Shown here piece after piece: positions 36,191 through 48,910 of a stretch of 64,000 nt of DNA. Source of the DNA: Utricularia gibba (taxonomy: Eukaryota > Streptophyta > Magnoliopsida > Lamiales > Lentibulariaceae); the NCBI GenBank assembly GCA_002189035.1, contig NEEC01000159.1, positions 1 to 64,000 of the forward strand, written 5' to 3'. A model generated the notes under the pieces. The model saw only the letters and a list, made by a program, of their open reading frames with translations. It did no database searches and had not been told where the DNA came from. How positions within the stretch are numbered: the stretch's first letter is position 1; every line of letters begins with the position of its first letter. The position numbers and the translations under genes were made by a program.

Positions 36191-37401
36191 CAGAATCGAC
36201 GCGATTGTGATTTTCGGCTTGCAAAACATCTGCGTTTTTTGGGTGATGTGAAATATGGGTTTTCGAGGCGATCTATGCACATGCTTAGGGTGTGTTTCTA
36301 CCGAAGCCTCATGGTTTCCTCGCACACGTTCGGCATCTCATCGATATCTGAAGACCGTGATGAGTCACGCTGCGCCCGGCATACCGTTTCGAAGCTCGTT
36401 CCGAGCCGGTCATCTTCCGTGTTGAAAGCCTTTCGTCCAAGGATGCATCAGAGCTCGAATTATCGCCTTCTATTAGCCTTCAGATGCGCCACAAAGTGGC
36501 CACCACGTTCGCAACGATGCGACTTGCAACACTAGAATCGACGCGATTGTGATTTTCGGCTTGCAAAACATCTGCGTTTTTTCGGGTGATGTGAAATATG
36601 GGTTTTCGAGGCGATCTTTGCACATGCTTAGGGTGTGTCACTACGTGAAGCCTCATGGTTTCCTCGCACACCGTTCGGCATCTCATCGATATCCTGAAGA
36701 CCGTGATGAGTCACGCTGCGCCCGGCATACCGTTTCGAAGCTCGTTCCGAGCCGGTCATCTTCGTGTTTAAAGCTTCTTCGTCCGAGGATGCATCAGAGC
36801 TCGAATTATCGCCTTCTATTAGCCTTCAGATGCGCCACAAAGTGGCCACCACGTTCGCACGATGCGACTTGTAACACCAGAATCGACGCGATTGTGATTT
36901 TCGGCTTGCAAAACATCTGCGTTTTGTTGGGTGATGTGAAATATGGGTTTTCGAGGCGATCTATGCACATGCTTAGGGTGTGTCCTACGTGAAGCCCTCA
37001 TGGTTTCCTCGCACACCGGCATCTCGTCGATATCCTGAAGACCGTGATGAGTCACGCTGCGCCCGGCATACCGTTTCGAAGCTCGTTCCGAGCCGGTCAT
37101 CTTCCGTGTTGAAAGCTTCTTCGTCCGAGGATGCATCAGAGCTCGAATTATCGCCTTCTATTAGCCTTCAGATGCCACAAAGTGGCCACCACGTTCGCAA
37201 CGATGCGACTTGTAACACCAGAATCGACGCGATTGTGATTTTCGGCTTGCAAAACATCTGCGTTTTTTCGGGTGATGTGAAATATGGGTTTTCGAGGCGA
37301 TCTTTGCACATGCTTAGGGTGTGTCACTGAAGCCTCATGGTTTCCTCGCACACCGCGGCATCTCATCGATATCCTGAAGACCGTGATGAGTCACGCTGCG
37401 C

Positions 37402-37432
37402 CCGCTCGTTTCGAAGCTCGTCATCATTCCGT
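37402..37432 (+). repeat. Short rearranged segment in a domain III monomer
   Basis: CGCCCGGCATACCGTTTCG is replaced by CGCCCGCTCGTTTCG, and GTTCCGAGCCGGTCATCTTCC by GTCATCATTCC, removing the GCTCGTTCCGAGC dyad. Flanks are normal. Confidence 0.75.
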
Positions 37433-40400
37433 GTTTAAAGCTTCTTCGTCCGAGGATGCATCAGAGCTCGAATTATCGCCTTCTATTAGCCTTCAGATGC
37501 GCCACAAAGTGGCCACCACGTTCGCGACGATGCGACTTGTAACACCAGAATCGACGCGATTGCGATTTTCGGCTTGCAAAACATCTGCGTTTTGTTGGGT
37601 GATGTGAAATATGGGTTTTCGAGGCGATCTTGCACATGCTTAGGGTGTGTTTCTACCCGAAGCCTCATGGTTTCCTCGCACACCGTTCGGCATCTCGTCG
37701 ATATCCTAAAGACCGTGATGAGTCACGCTGCGCCCGGAATACCGTTTCGAAGCTCGTTCCGAGCCGGTCATCTTCCGTGTTGAAAGCCTCTTCGTCCAAG
37801 GATGCATCAGAGCTCGAATTATCGCCTTCTATTAGCCTTCAGATGCGCCACAAAGTGGCCACCACGTTCGCAACGATGCGACTTGCAACACTAGAATCGA
37901 CGCGATTGTGATTTTCGGCTTGCAAAACATCTGCGTTTTTTCGGGTGATGTGAAATATGGGTTTTCGAGGCGATCTTTGCACATGCTTAGGGTGTGTCAC
38001 TACGTGAAGCCTCATGGTTTCCTCGCACACCGTTCGGCATCTCATCGATATCCTGAAGACCGTGATGAGTCACGCTGCGCCCGGCATACCGTTTCGAAGC
38101 TCGTTCCGAGCCGGTCATCTTCCGTGTTTAAAGCTTCTTCGTCCGAGGATGCATCAGAGCTCGAATTATCGCCTTCTATTAGCCTTCAGATGCGCACAAA
38201 GTGGCCACCACGTTCGCAACGATGCGACTTGTAACACCAGAATCGACGCGATTGTGATTTTCGGCTTGCAAAACATCTGCGTTTTTTCGGGTGATGTGAA
38301 ATATGGGTTTTCGAGGCGATCTTTGCACATGCTTAGGGTGTGTCACTACGTGAAGCCTCATGGTTTCCTCGCACACCGTTCGGCATCTCGTCGATATCCT
38401 GAAGACCGTGATGAGTCACGCTGCGCCCGGAATACCGTTTCGAAGCTCGTTCCGAGCCGGTCATCTTCCGTGTTGAAAGCTTCTTCGTCCGAGGATGCAT
38501 CAGCTCGAATTATCGCCTTCTATTAGCCTTCAGATGCGCCACAAAGTGGCCACCACGTTCGCAACGATGCGACTTGTAACACCAGAATCGACGCGATTGT
38601 GATTTTCGGCTTGCAAAACATCTGCGTTTTTTGGGTGATGTGAAATATGGGTTTTCGAGGCGATCTTGCACATGCTTAGGGTGTGTCACTACGAAGCCTC
38701 ATGGTTTCCTCGCACACCGTTCGGCATCTCGTCGATATCCTGAAGACCGTGATGAGTCACGCTGCGCCCGGATACCGTTTCGAAGCTCGTTCCGAGCCGG
38801 TCATCTTCCGTGTTGAAAGCTTCTTCGTCCGAGGATGCATCAGAGCTCGAATTATCGCCTTCTATTAGCCTTCAGATGCGCCACAAAGTGGCACACCACG
38901 TTCGCAACGATGCGACTTGTAACAGAATCGACGCGATTGTGATTTTCGGCTTGCAAAACATCTGCGTTTTTTCGGGTGATGTGAAATATGGGTTTTCGAG
39001 GCGATCTTTGCACATGCTTAGGGTGTGTCACTACGTGAAGCCTCATGGTTTCCTCGCACACCGTTCGGCATCTCATCGATATCCTGAAGACCGTGATGAG
39101 TCACGCTGCGCCCGGCATACCGTTTCGAAGCTCGTTCCGAGCCGGTCATCTTCCGTGTTTAAAGCTTCTTCGTCCGAGGATGCATCAGAGCTCGAATTAT
39201 CGCCTTCTATTAGCCTTCAGATGCGCCACAAAGTGGCCACCACGTTCGCGACGATGCGACTTGTAACACCAGAATCGACGCGATTGCGATTTTCGGCTTG
39301 CAAAACATCTGCGTTTTTTGGGTGATGTGAAATATGGGTTTTCGAGGCGATCTATGCACATGCTTAGGGTGTGTTCTACCGAAGCCTCATGGTTTCCTCG
39401 CACACCGTGCGGCATCTCGTCGTATCCTAAAGACCGTGATGAGTCACACTGCGCCCGGAATACCGTTTCGAAGCTCGTTCCGAGCCGGTCATCTTCCGTG
39501 TTGAAAGCTCTTCGTCCAAGGATGCATCAGAGCTCGAATTATCGCCTTCTATTAGCCTTCAGATGCGCCACAAAGTGGCCACCACGTTCGCACGATGCGA
39601 CTTGCAACACCAGAATCGACGCGATTGTGATTTTCGGCTTGCAAAACATCTGCGTTTTTTCGGGTGATGTGAAATATGGGTTTTCGAGGCGATCTTTGCA
39701 CATGCTTAGGGTGTGTCACTACGTGAAGCCTCATGGTTTCCTCGCACACCGTTCGGCATCTCGTCGATATCCTGAAGACCGTGATGAGTCACGCTGCGCC
39801 CGGAATACCTTTTGGAAGCTCGTTCGAGCCGGTCATCTTCCGTGTTTAAAGCTTCTTCGTCCGAGGATGCATCAGAGCTCGAATTATCGCCTTCTATTAG
39901 CCTTCAGATGCGCCACAAAGTGCCACCACGTTCGCGACGATGCGACTTGTAACACCAAATCGACGCGATTGCGATTTTCGGCTTGCAAAACATCTGCGTT
40001 TTTTCGTTGATGTGAAATATGGGTTTTCGAGGCGATCTTTGCACATGCTTAGGTGTGTCCCTACCCGAAGCCTCATGGTTTCCTCGCACACCGTTCGGCA
40101 TCTCGTCAATATCCTGAAGACCGTGATGAGTCACGCTGCGCCCGGCATACCGTTTCGAAGCTCGTTCCGAGCCGGTCATCTTCCGTGTTGAAAGCTTCTT
40201 CGTCCGAGGATGCATCAGAGCTCGAATTATCGCCTTCTATTAGCCTTCAGATGCGCCACAAAGTGGCCACCACGTTCGCACGATGCGACTTGTAACACCA
40301 GAATCGACGCGATTGTGATTTTCGGCTTGCAAACATCTGCGTTTTTTGGGTGATGTGAAATATGGGTTTTCGAGGCGATCTTTGCACATGCTTAGGGTGT

Positions 40401-41232
40401 GTCACTACGTGAAGCCTCATGGTTTCCTCGCACACCGTTCGGCATCTCATCGATATCCTGAAGACCGTGATGAGTCACGCTGCGCCCGGCATACCGTTTC
40501 GAAGCTCGTTCCGAGCCGGTCATCTTCCGTGTTTAAAGCTTCTTCGTCCCATCAGAGCTCCTCGAATTATCGCCTTCTATTAGCCTTCAGATGCGCCACA
40601 AAGTGGCCACACGTTCGCACGATGCACTTGTAACACCAGAATCGACGCGATTGTGATTTTCGGCTTGCAAAACATCTGCGTTTTTTCGGGTGATGTGAAA
40701 TATGGGTTTTCGAGGCGATCTTGCACATGCTTAGGGTGTGTCACTACGTGAAGCCTCATGGTTTCCTCGCACACCGTTCGGCATCTCATCGATATCCTGA
40801 AGACCGTGATGAGTCACGCTGCGCCCGGCATACCGTTTCGAAGCTCGTTCCGAGCCGGTCATCTTCCGTGTTTAAAGCTTCTTCGTCCGAGGATGCATCA
40901 GAGCTCGAATTATCGCCTTCTATTAGCCTTCAGATGCGCCACAAAGTGGCCACCACACGTTCGCGATGCGACTTGTAACACAGAATCGACGCGATTGTGA
41001 TTTTCGCTTGCAAAACATCTGCGTTTTTTCGGGTGATGTGAAATATGGGTTTTCGAGGCGATCTTTGCACATGCTTAGGGTGTGTCACTACGTGAAGCCT
41101 CATGGTTTCCTCGCACACCGTTCGGCATCTCGTCGATATCCTGAAGACCGTGATGAGTCACGCTGCGCCGGAATACCGTTTTGAAGCTCGTTCCGAGCCG
41201 GTCATCTTCCGTGTTGAAAGCTTCTTCGTCCG

Positions 41233-41312
41233 ATGCTCGAATGCGATGCGTGGCGAACGATCGAATCTTCATCTATGCATGCGCGAAAAATGCATCAGAG
41301 CTCGGCCTGCCT
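41233..41312 (+). other. Insertion of ~55 bp non-satellite-like sequence in one monomer
   Basis: After CTTCTTCGTCCGATG the sequence departs from the repeat (for example GCGATGCGTGGCGAACGATC and ATCTTCATCTATGCATGCG) and rejoins at ATGCATCAGAGCTCG. It then skips most of AATTATCGCCTTCTATTA before CCTTCAG. The inserted part has no obvious match to another part of the monomer, no terminal inverted repeats and no poly-A. It is too short to name; the other monomers nearby are intact. Confidence 0.7.
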
Positions 41313-42539
41313 TCAGATGCGCCACAAAGTGGCCACCACGTTCGCAACGATGCGACTTGTAACACCAGAATCGACGCGATTGTGATTTTCGGCTTGCAAA
41401 ACATCTGCGTTTTTTCGGGTGATGTGAAATATGGGTTTTCGAGGCGATCTTTGCACATGCTTAGGGTGTGTCACTACGTGAAGCCTCATGGTTTCCTCGC
41501 ACACCGTTCGGCATCTCATCGATATCCTGAAGACCGTGATGAGTCACGCTGCGCCCGGCATACCGTTTCGAAGCTCGTTCCGAGCCGGTCATCTTCCGTG
41601 TTTAAAGCTTCTTCGTCCGAGGATGCATCAGAGCTCGAATTATCGCCTTCTATTAGCCTTCAGATGCGCCAAAGTGGCCACCACGTTCGCGACGATGCGA
41701 CTTGTAACACCAGAATCGACGCTGATTTTCGGCTTGCAAAACATCTGCGTTTTGTTGGGTGATGTGAAATATGGGTTTTCGAGGCGATCTATGCACATGC
41801 TTAGGGTGTGTTTCTACCCGAAGCCTCATGGTTTCCTCGCACACCGTGCGGCATCTCGTCGATATCCTGAAGACCGTGATGAGTCACACTGCGCCGGAAT
41901 ACCGTTTCGAAGCTCGTTCCGAGCCGGTCATCTTCCGTGTTGAAAGCTCTTCGTCCAAGGATGCAGAGCTCGAATTATCGCCTTCTATTAGCCTTCAGAT
42001 GCGCCACAAAGTGGCCACCACGTTCGCAACGATGCGACTTGCAACACTAGAATCGACGCGATTGTGATTTTCGGCTTGCAAAACATCTGCGTTTTTTCGG
42101 GTGATGTGAAATATGGGTTTTCGAGGCGATCTTTGCACATGCTTAGGGTGTGTCACTACGTGAAGCCTCATGGTTTCCTCGCACACCGTTCGGCATCTCA
42201 TCGATATCCTGAAGACCGTGATGAGTCACGCTGCGCCGGGCATACCGTTTCGAAGCTCGTTCCGAGCCGGTCATCTTCCGTGTTTAAAGCTTCTTCGTCC
42301 GAGGATGCATCAGAGCTCGAATTATCGCCTTCTATTAGCCTTCAGATGCGCCACAAAGTGGCCACCACGTTCGCGACGATGCGACTTGTAACACCAGAAT
42401 CGACGCGATTGCGATTTTCGGCTTGCAAAACATCTGCGTTTTTTGGGTGATGTGAAATATGGGTTTTCGAGGCGATCTTGCACATGCTTAGGGTGTGTCT
42501 ACCCGAAGCCTCATGGTTTCCTCGCACACCGTTCGGCAT

Positions 42540-42552
42540 CTCGTCAAAGACC
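42540..42552 (+). repeat. Small deletion in domain III monomer
   Basis: CATCTCGTC is joined to AAAGACCGTG, losing GATATCCT from the most conserved anchor. The AAAG shows it is a CCTAAAGACC (type B) monomer. Confidence 0.7.
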
Positions 42553-43189
42553 GTGATGAGTCACGCTGCGCCCGGAATACCGTTTCGAAGCTCGTTCCGA
42601 GCCGGTCATCTTCCGTGTTGAAAGCTTCTTCGTCCAAGGATGCATCAGAGCTCGAATTATCGCCTTCTATTAGCCTTCAGATGCGCCACAAAGTGGCCAC
42701 CACGTTCGCAACGATGCGACTTGTAACACCAGAATCGACGCGATTGTGATTTTCGGCTTGCAAAACATCTGCGTTTTTTCGGGTGATGTGAAATATGGGT
42801 TTTCGAGGCGATCTTTGCACATGCTTAGGGTGTGTCACTACGTGAAGCCTCATGGTTTCCTCGCACACCGTTCGGCATCTCATCGATATCCTGAAGACCG
42901 TGATGAGTCACGCTGCGCCCGGCATACCGTTTCGAAGCTCGTTCCGAGCCGGTCATCTTCCGTGTTTAAAGCTTCTTCGTCCGAGGATGCATCAGAGCTC
43001 GAATTATCGCCTTCTATTAGCCTTCAGATGCGCCACAAAGTGGCCACCACGTTCGCGACGATGCGACTTGTAACACCAGAATCGACGCGATTGTGATTTT
43101 CGGCTTGCAAAACATCTGCGTTTTTTGGGTGATGTGAAATATGGGTTTTCGAGGCGATCTTGCACATGCTTAGGGTGTGTCTACCGAAG

Positions 43190-43208
43190 CGGTTACACAC
43201 CGTTTCGC
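43190..43208 (+). repeat. Small deletion with altered bases in domain III monomer
   Basis: GAAGCCTCATGGTTTCCTCG is reduced to GAAGCGGTTA before CACACCG, a loss of about 10-14 bp, and GTTCGGCATC reads GTTTCGCATC. Confidence 0.7.
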
Positions 43209-46200
43209 ATCTCGTCGATATCCTGAAGACCGTGATGAGTCACGCTGCGCCGGAATACCGTTTCGAAGCTCGTTCCGAGCCGGTCATCTTCCGTGTTGAA
43301 AGCCTCTTCGTCCAAGGATGCATCAGAGCTCGAATTATCGCCTTCTATTAGCCTTCAGATGCGCCACAAAGTGGCCACCACGTTCGCACGATGCGACTTG
43401 CAACACAGAATCGACGCGATTGTGATTTTCGGCTTGCAAAACATCTGCGTTTTTTCGGGTGATGTGAAATATGGGTTTTCGAGGCGATCTTTGCACATGC
43501 TTAGGGTGTGTCACTACGTGAAGCCTCATGGTTTCCTCACACCGTTCGGCATCTCGTCATATCCTGAAGACCGTGATGAGTCACGCTGCGCCCGGCATAC
43601 CCGTTTCGAAGCTCGTTCCGAGCCGGTCATCTTCCGTGTTTAAAGCTTCTTCGTCCAAGGATGCATCAGAGCTCGAATTATCGCCTTCTATTAGCCTTCA
43701 GATGCGCCAAAGTGGCCACCACGTTCGCGACGATGCGACTTGTAACACCAGAATCGACGCGATTGTGATTTTCGGCTTGCAAAACATCTGCGTTTTTTTG
43801 GGTGATGTGAAATATGGGTTTTTCGAGGCGATCTTTGCACATGCTTAGGGTGTGTCTACCCGAAGCCTCATGGTTTCCTCGCACACCGTTCGGCATCTCG
43901 TCGATATCCTGAAGACCGTGATGAGTCACGCTGCGCCCGGAATACCGTTTCGAAGCTCGTTCGAGCCGGTCATCTTCCGTGTTGAAAGCTCTTCGTCCAA
44001 GGATGCATCAGAGCTCGAATTATCGCCTTCTATTAGCCTTCAGATGCGCACAAAGTGGCCACCACGTTCGCAACGATGCGACTTGTAACACAGAATCGAC
44101 GCGATTGTGATTTTCGGCTTGCAAAACATCTGCGTTTTTTCGGGTGATGTGAAATATGGGTTTTCGAGGCGATCTTTGCACATGCTTAGGGTGTCACTAC
44201 GAAGCCTCATGGTTTCCTCGCACACCGTTCGGCATCTCGTCGATATCCTGAAGACCGTGATGAGTCACGCTGCGCCCGGAATACCGTTTCGAAGCTCGTT
44301 CCGAGCCGGTCATCTTCCGTGTTGAAAGCTTCTTCGTCCGAGGATGCATCAGAGCTCGAATTATCGCCTTCTATTAGCCTTCAGATGCGCCACAAAGTGG
44401 CCACCACGTTCGCGACGATGCGACTTGTAACACCAGAATCGACGCGATTGTGATTTTCGGCTTGCAAAACATCTGCGTTTTTTCGGGTGATGTGAAATAT
44501 GGGTTTTCGAGGCGATCTTTGCACATGCTTAGGGTGTGTCACTACGTGAAGCCTCATGGTTTCCTCGCACACCGTTCGGCATCTCGTCGATATCCTGAAG
44601 ACCGTGTGATGAGTCACGCTGCGCCCGGCATACCGTTTCGAAGCTCGTTCCGAGCCGGTCATCTTCCGTGTTTAAAGCTTCTTCGTCCGAGGATGCATCA
44701 GAGCTCGAATTATCGCCTTCTATTAGCCTTCAGATGCGCCACAAAGTGGCCACCACGTTCGCAACGATGCGACTTGTAACACCAGAATCGACGCGATTGT
44801 GATTTTCGGCTTGCAAAACATCTGCGTTTTTTGGGTGATGTGAAATATGGGTTTTCGAGGCGATCTTGCACATGCTTAGGTGTGTTCTACGTGAAGCCTC
44901 ATGGTTTCCTCGCACACCGTGGCGGCATCTCGTCGATATCCTGAAGACCGTGATGAGTCACGCTGCGCCGGCATACCGTTTCGAAGCTCGTTCCGAGCCG
45001 GTCATCTTCCGTGTTTAAAGCTTCTTCGTCCGAGGATGCATCAGAGCTCGAATTATCGCCTTCTATTAGCCTTCAGATGCGCCACAAAGTGGCCACCACG
45101 TTCGCGACGATGCGACTTGTAACACCAGAATCGACGCGATTGTGATTTTCGGCTTGCAAAACATCTGCGTTTTTGGGTGATGTGAAATATGGGTTTTCGA
45201 GGCGATCTTTGCACATGCTTAGGGTGTGTCACTACCCGAAGCCTCATGGTTTCCTCGCACACCGTTCGGCATCTCGTCATATCCTGAAGACCGTGATGAG
45301 TCACGCTGCGCCCGGATACCGTTTCGAAGCTCGTTCCGAGCCGGTCATCTTCCGTGTTGAAAGCTTTTCGTCCAAGGATGCATCAGAGCTCGAATTATCG
45401 CCTTCTATTAGCCTTCAGATGCGCCACAAAGTGGCCACCACGTTCGCAACGATGCGACTTGCAACACAGAATCGACGCGATTGTGATTTTCGGCTTGCAA
45501 AACATCTGCGTTTTTTCGGGTGATGTGAAATATGGGTTTTCGAGGCGATCTTTGCACATGCTTAGGGTGTGTCACTACGTGAAGCCTCATGGTTTCCTCG
45601 CACACCGTTCGGCATCTCGTCGATATCCTGAAGACCGTGATGAGTCACGCTGCGCCCGGCATACCGTTTCGAAGCTCGTTCCGAGCCGGTCATCTTCCGT
45701 GTTTAAAGCTTCTTCGTCCGAGGATGCATCAGAGCTCGAATTATCGCCTTCTATTAGCCTTCAGATGCGCCAAAGTGGCCACCACGTTCGCGACGATGCG
45801 ACTTGTAACACCAGAATCGACGCGATTGTGATTTTCGGCTTGCAAAACTGCGTTTTTTGGGTGATGTGAAATATGGGTTTTCGAGGCGATCTTGCACATG
45901 CTTAGGGTGTGTCACTACCGAAGCCTCATGGTTTCCTCGCACACCGTTCGGCATCTCGTCGATATCTAAAGACCGTGATGAGTCACGCTGCGCCCGGAAT
46001 ACCGTTTCGAAGCTCGTTCCGAGCCGGTCATCTTCCGTGTTGAAAGCTCTTCGTCCGAGGATGCATCAGAGCTCGAATTATCGCCTTCTATTAGCCTTCA
46101 GATGCGCCACAAAGTGGCCACCACGTTCGCAACGATGCGACTTGTAACACCAGAATCGACGCGATTGTGATTTTCGGCTTGCAAAACATCTGCGTTTTTT

Positions 46201-48900
46201 CGGGGTGATGTGAAATATGGGTTTTCGAGGCGATCTTTGCACATGCTTAGGGTGTGTCTACCGAAGCCTCATGGTTTCCTCGCACACCGTTCGGCATCTC
46301 GTCGATATCCTGAAGACCGTGATGAGTCACACTGCGCCCGGAATACCGTTTCGAAGCTCGTTCCGAGCCGGTCATCTTCCGTGTTGAAAGCTCTTCGTCC
46401 AAGGATGCATCAGAGCTCGAATTATCGCCTTCTATTAGCCTTCAGATGCGCCACAAAGTGGCCACCACGTTCGCAACGATGCGACTTGCAACACTAGAAT
46501 CGACGCGATTGTGATTTTCGGCTTGCAAAACATCTGCGTTTTTTGGGTGATGTGAAATATGGGTTTTCGAGGCGATCTTTGCACATGCTTAGGGTGTGTC
46601 CTACGAAGCCTCATGGTTTCCTCGCACACCGTTCGGCATCTCGTCGATATCCTGAAGACCGTGATGAGTCACGCTGCGCCCGGAATACCGTTTCGAAGCT
46701 CGTTCCGAGCCGGTCATCTTCCGTGTTTAAAGCTTCTTCGTCCGAGGATGCATCAGAGCTCGAATTATCGCCTTCTATTAGCCTTCAGATGCGCCACAAA
46801 GTGGCCACCACGTTCGCGACGATGCGACTTGTAACACAGAATCGACGCGATTGTGATTTTCGGCTTGCAAAACATCTGCGTTTTTTGGGTGATGTGAAAT
46901 ATGGGTTTTCGAGGCGATCTTGCACATGCTTAGGGTGTGTCACTAAAGCCTCATGGTTTCCTCGCACACCGTTCGGCATCTCGTCGATATCCTGAAGACC
47001 GTGATGAGTCACGCTGCGCCCGGAATACCGTTTCGAAGCTCGTTCCGAGCCGGTCATCTTCCGTGTTGAAAGCTTCTTCGTCCAAGGATGCATCAGAGCT
47101 CGAATTATCGCCTTCTATTAGCCTTCAGATGCGCCACAAAGTGGCCACCACGTTCGCGACGATGCGACTTGCAACACCAGAATCGACGCGATTGTGATTT
47201 TCGGCTTGCAAAACATCTGCGTTTTTTCGGGTGATGTGAAATATGGGTTTTCGAGGCGATCTTTGCACATGCTTAGGGTGTGTCACTACGTGAAGCCTCA
47301 TGGTTTCCTCGCACACCGTTCGGCATCTCATCGATATCCTGAAGACCGTGATGAGTCACGCTGCGCCCGGCATACCGTTTCGAAGCTCGTTCCGAGCCGG
47401 TCATCTTCCGTGTTGAAAGCTTCTTCGTCCGAGGATGCATCAGAGCTCGAATTATCGCCTTCTATTAGCCTTCAGATGCGCCACAAAGTGGCCACCACGT
47501 TCGCGACGATGCGACTTGTAACACCAGAATCGACGCGATTGTGATTTTCGGCTTGCAAAACATCTGCGTTTTTTCGGGTGATGTGAAATATGGGTTTTCG
47601 AGGCGATCTTTGCACATGCTTAGGGTGTGTCACTACGTGAAGCCTCATGGTTTCCTCGCACACCGTTCGGCATCTCGTCGATATCCTGAAGACCGTGATG
47701 AGTCACGCTGCGCCCGGCATACCGTTTCGAAGCTCGTTCCGAGCCGGTCATCTTCCGTGTTTAAGCTTCTTCGTCCGAGGATGCATCAGAGCTCGAATTA
47801 TCGCCTTCTATTAGCCTTCAGATGCGCCACAAAGTGGCCACCGTTCGCGACGATGCGACTTGTAACACCAGAATCGACGCGATTGCGATTTTCGGCTTGC
47901 AAAACATCTGCGTTTTTTGGGTGATGTGAAATATGGGTTTTCGAGGCGATCTTGCACATGCTTAGGGTGTGTTTCTACCCGAAGCCTCATGTTTCCTCGC
48001 ACACCGTTCGGCATCTCGTCGATATCCTAAAGACCGTGATGAGTCACGCTGCGCCCGGAATACCGTTTCGAAGCTCGTTCCGAGCCGGTCATCTTCCGTG
48101 TTGAAAGCTCTTCGTCCAAGGATGCATCAGAGCTCGAATTATCGCCTTCTATTAGCCTTCAGATGCGCCACAAAGTGGCCACCACGTTCGCAACGATGCG
48201 ACTTGCAACACCAGAATCGACGCGATTGTGATTTTCGGCTTGCAAAACATCTGCGTTTTTTCGGGTGATGTGAAATATGGGTTTTCGAGGCGATCTTTGC
48301 ACATGCTTAGGGTGTGTCACTACGTGAAGCCTCATGGTTTCCTCGCACACCGTTCGGCATCTCGTCGATATCCTGAAGACCGTGATGAGTCACGCTGCGC
48401 CCGGCATACCGTTTCGAAGCTCGTTCCGAGCCGGTCATCTTCCGTGTTTAAAGCTTCTTCGTCCGAGGATGCATCAGAGCTCGAATTATCGCCTTCTATT
48501 AGCCTTCAGATGCGCCACAAAGTGGCCACCACGTTCGCGACGATGCGACTTGTAACACCAGAATCGACGCGATTGTGATTTTCGGCTTGCAAAACATCTG
48601 CGTTTTTTCGGGTGATGTGAAATATGGGTTTTCGAGGCGATCTTTGCACATGCTTAGGGTGTGTCACTACGTGAAGCCTCATGGTTTCCTCGCACACCGT
48701 TCGGCATCTCGTCGATATCCTGAAGACCGTGATGAGTCACGCTGCGCCCCGGCATACCGTTTCGAAGCTCGTTCCGAGCCGGTCATCTTCCGTGTTTAAA
48801 AGCTTCTTCGTCCGAGGATGCATCAGAGCTCGAATTATCGCCTTCTATTAGCCTTCAGATGCGCCACAAAGTGGCCACCACGTTCGCGACGATGCGACTT

Positions 48901-48910
48901 GTAACGCCCG
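48901..48910 (+). repeat. Sharp subfamily junction between domains III and IV (48905/48906)
   Basis: A domain III monomer ends normally with GATGCGACTTGTAAC and is joined directly to GCCCGGAATACCGTTTCG, which belongs about 205 bp further into the unit. Everything from CACCAGAATCG to CACGCTGC is missing. Left of the join the markers are domain III (GTGTCACTACGTG, GTTTAAA, GCGCCAC); right of it they are domain II/IV (GTTGAAGC, GTGCCAC, GGAACACCAAAATCG). Shared bases at the join are at most one C. Confidence 0.9.

Larger units (their letters stand above)
36133..48905 (+). repeat. Satellite domain III (about 37 monomers, GTGTCACTACGTG subfamily)
   Basis: The block returns to GCGCCAC and to the GTTTAAAG/GTTGAAAG alternation of domain I but adds private markers. 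Type A monomers have TTCGGGTG, GTGTCACTACGTGAAGCC, often CTCATCGATATCC, GGCATACC, GTTTAAAG and GTAACACCAG. Type B monomers have TTTTGTTGGGTG or TTTTTTGGGTG, GTGTTTCTACCCGAAG or GTGTCTACC, sometimes GATCTATGC (near 36271, 36960, 39350, 41789) and CCTAAAGACC, then GGAATACC, GTTGAAAGCTC, GTCCAAGG, TTCGCAACG and GCAACACTAG (near 36530, 37890, 42046, 46494). Alternation of A and B is frequent but irregular. These markers are absent or rare elsewhere, so the block has been homogenised separately. It ends abruptly at 48905. Confidence 0.85.

Noticed and set aside
41233-41290. Short mobile element or attachment site
   Set aside because: Only about 55 bp, no inverted ends, no flanking duplication; filler DNA or consensus error is simpler.
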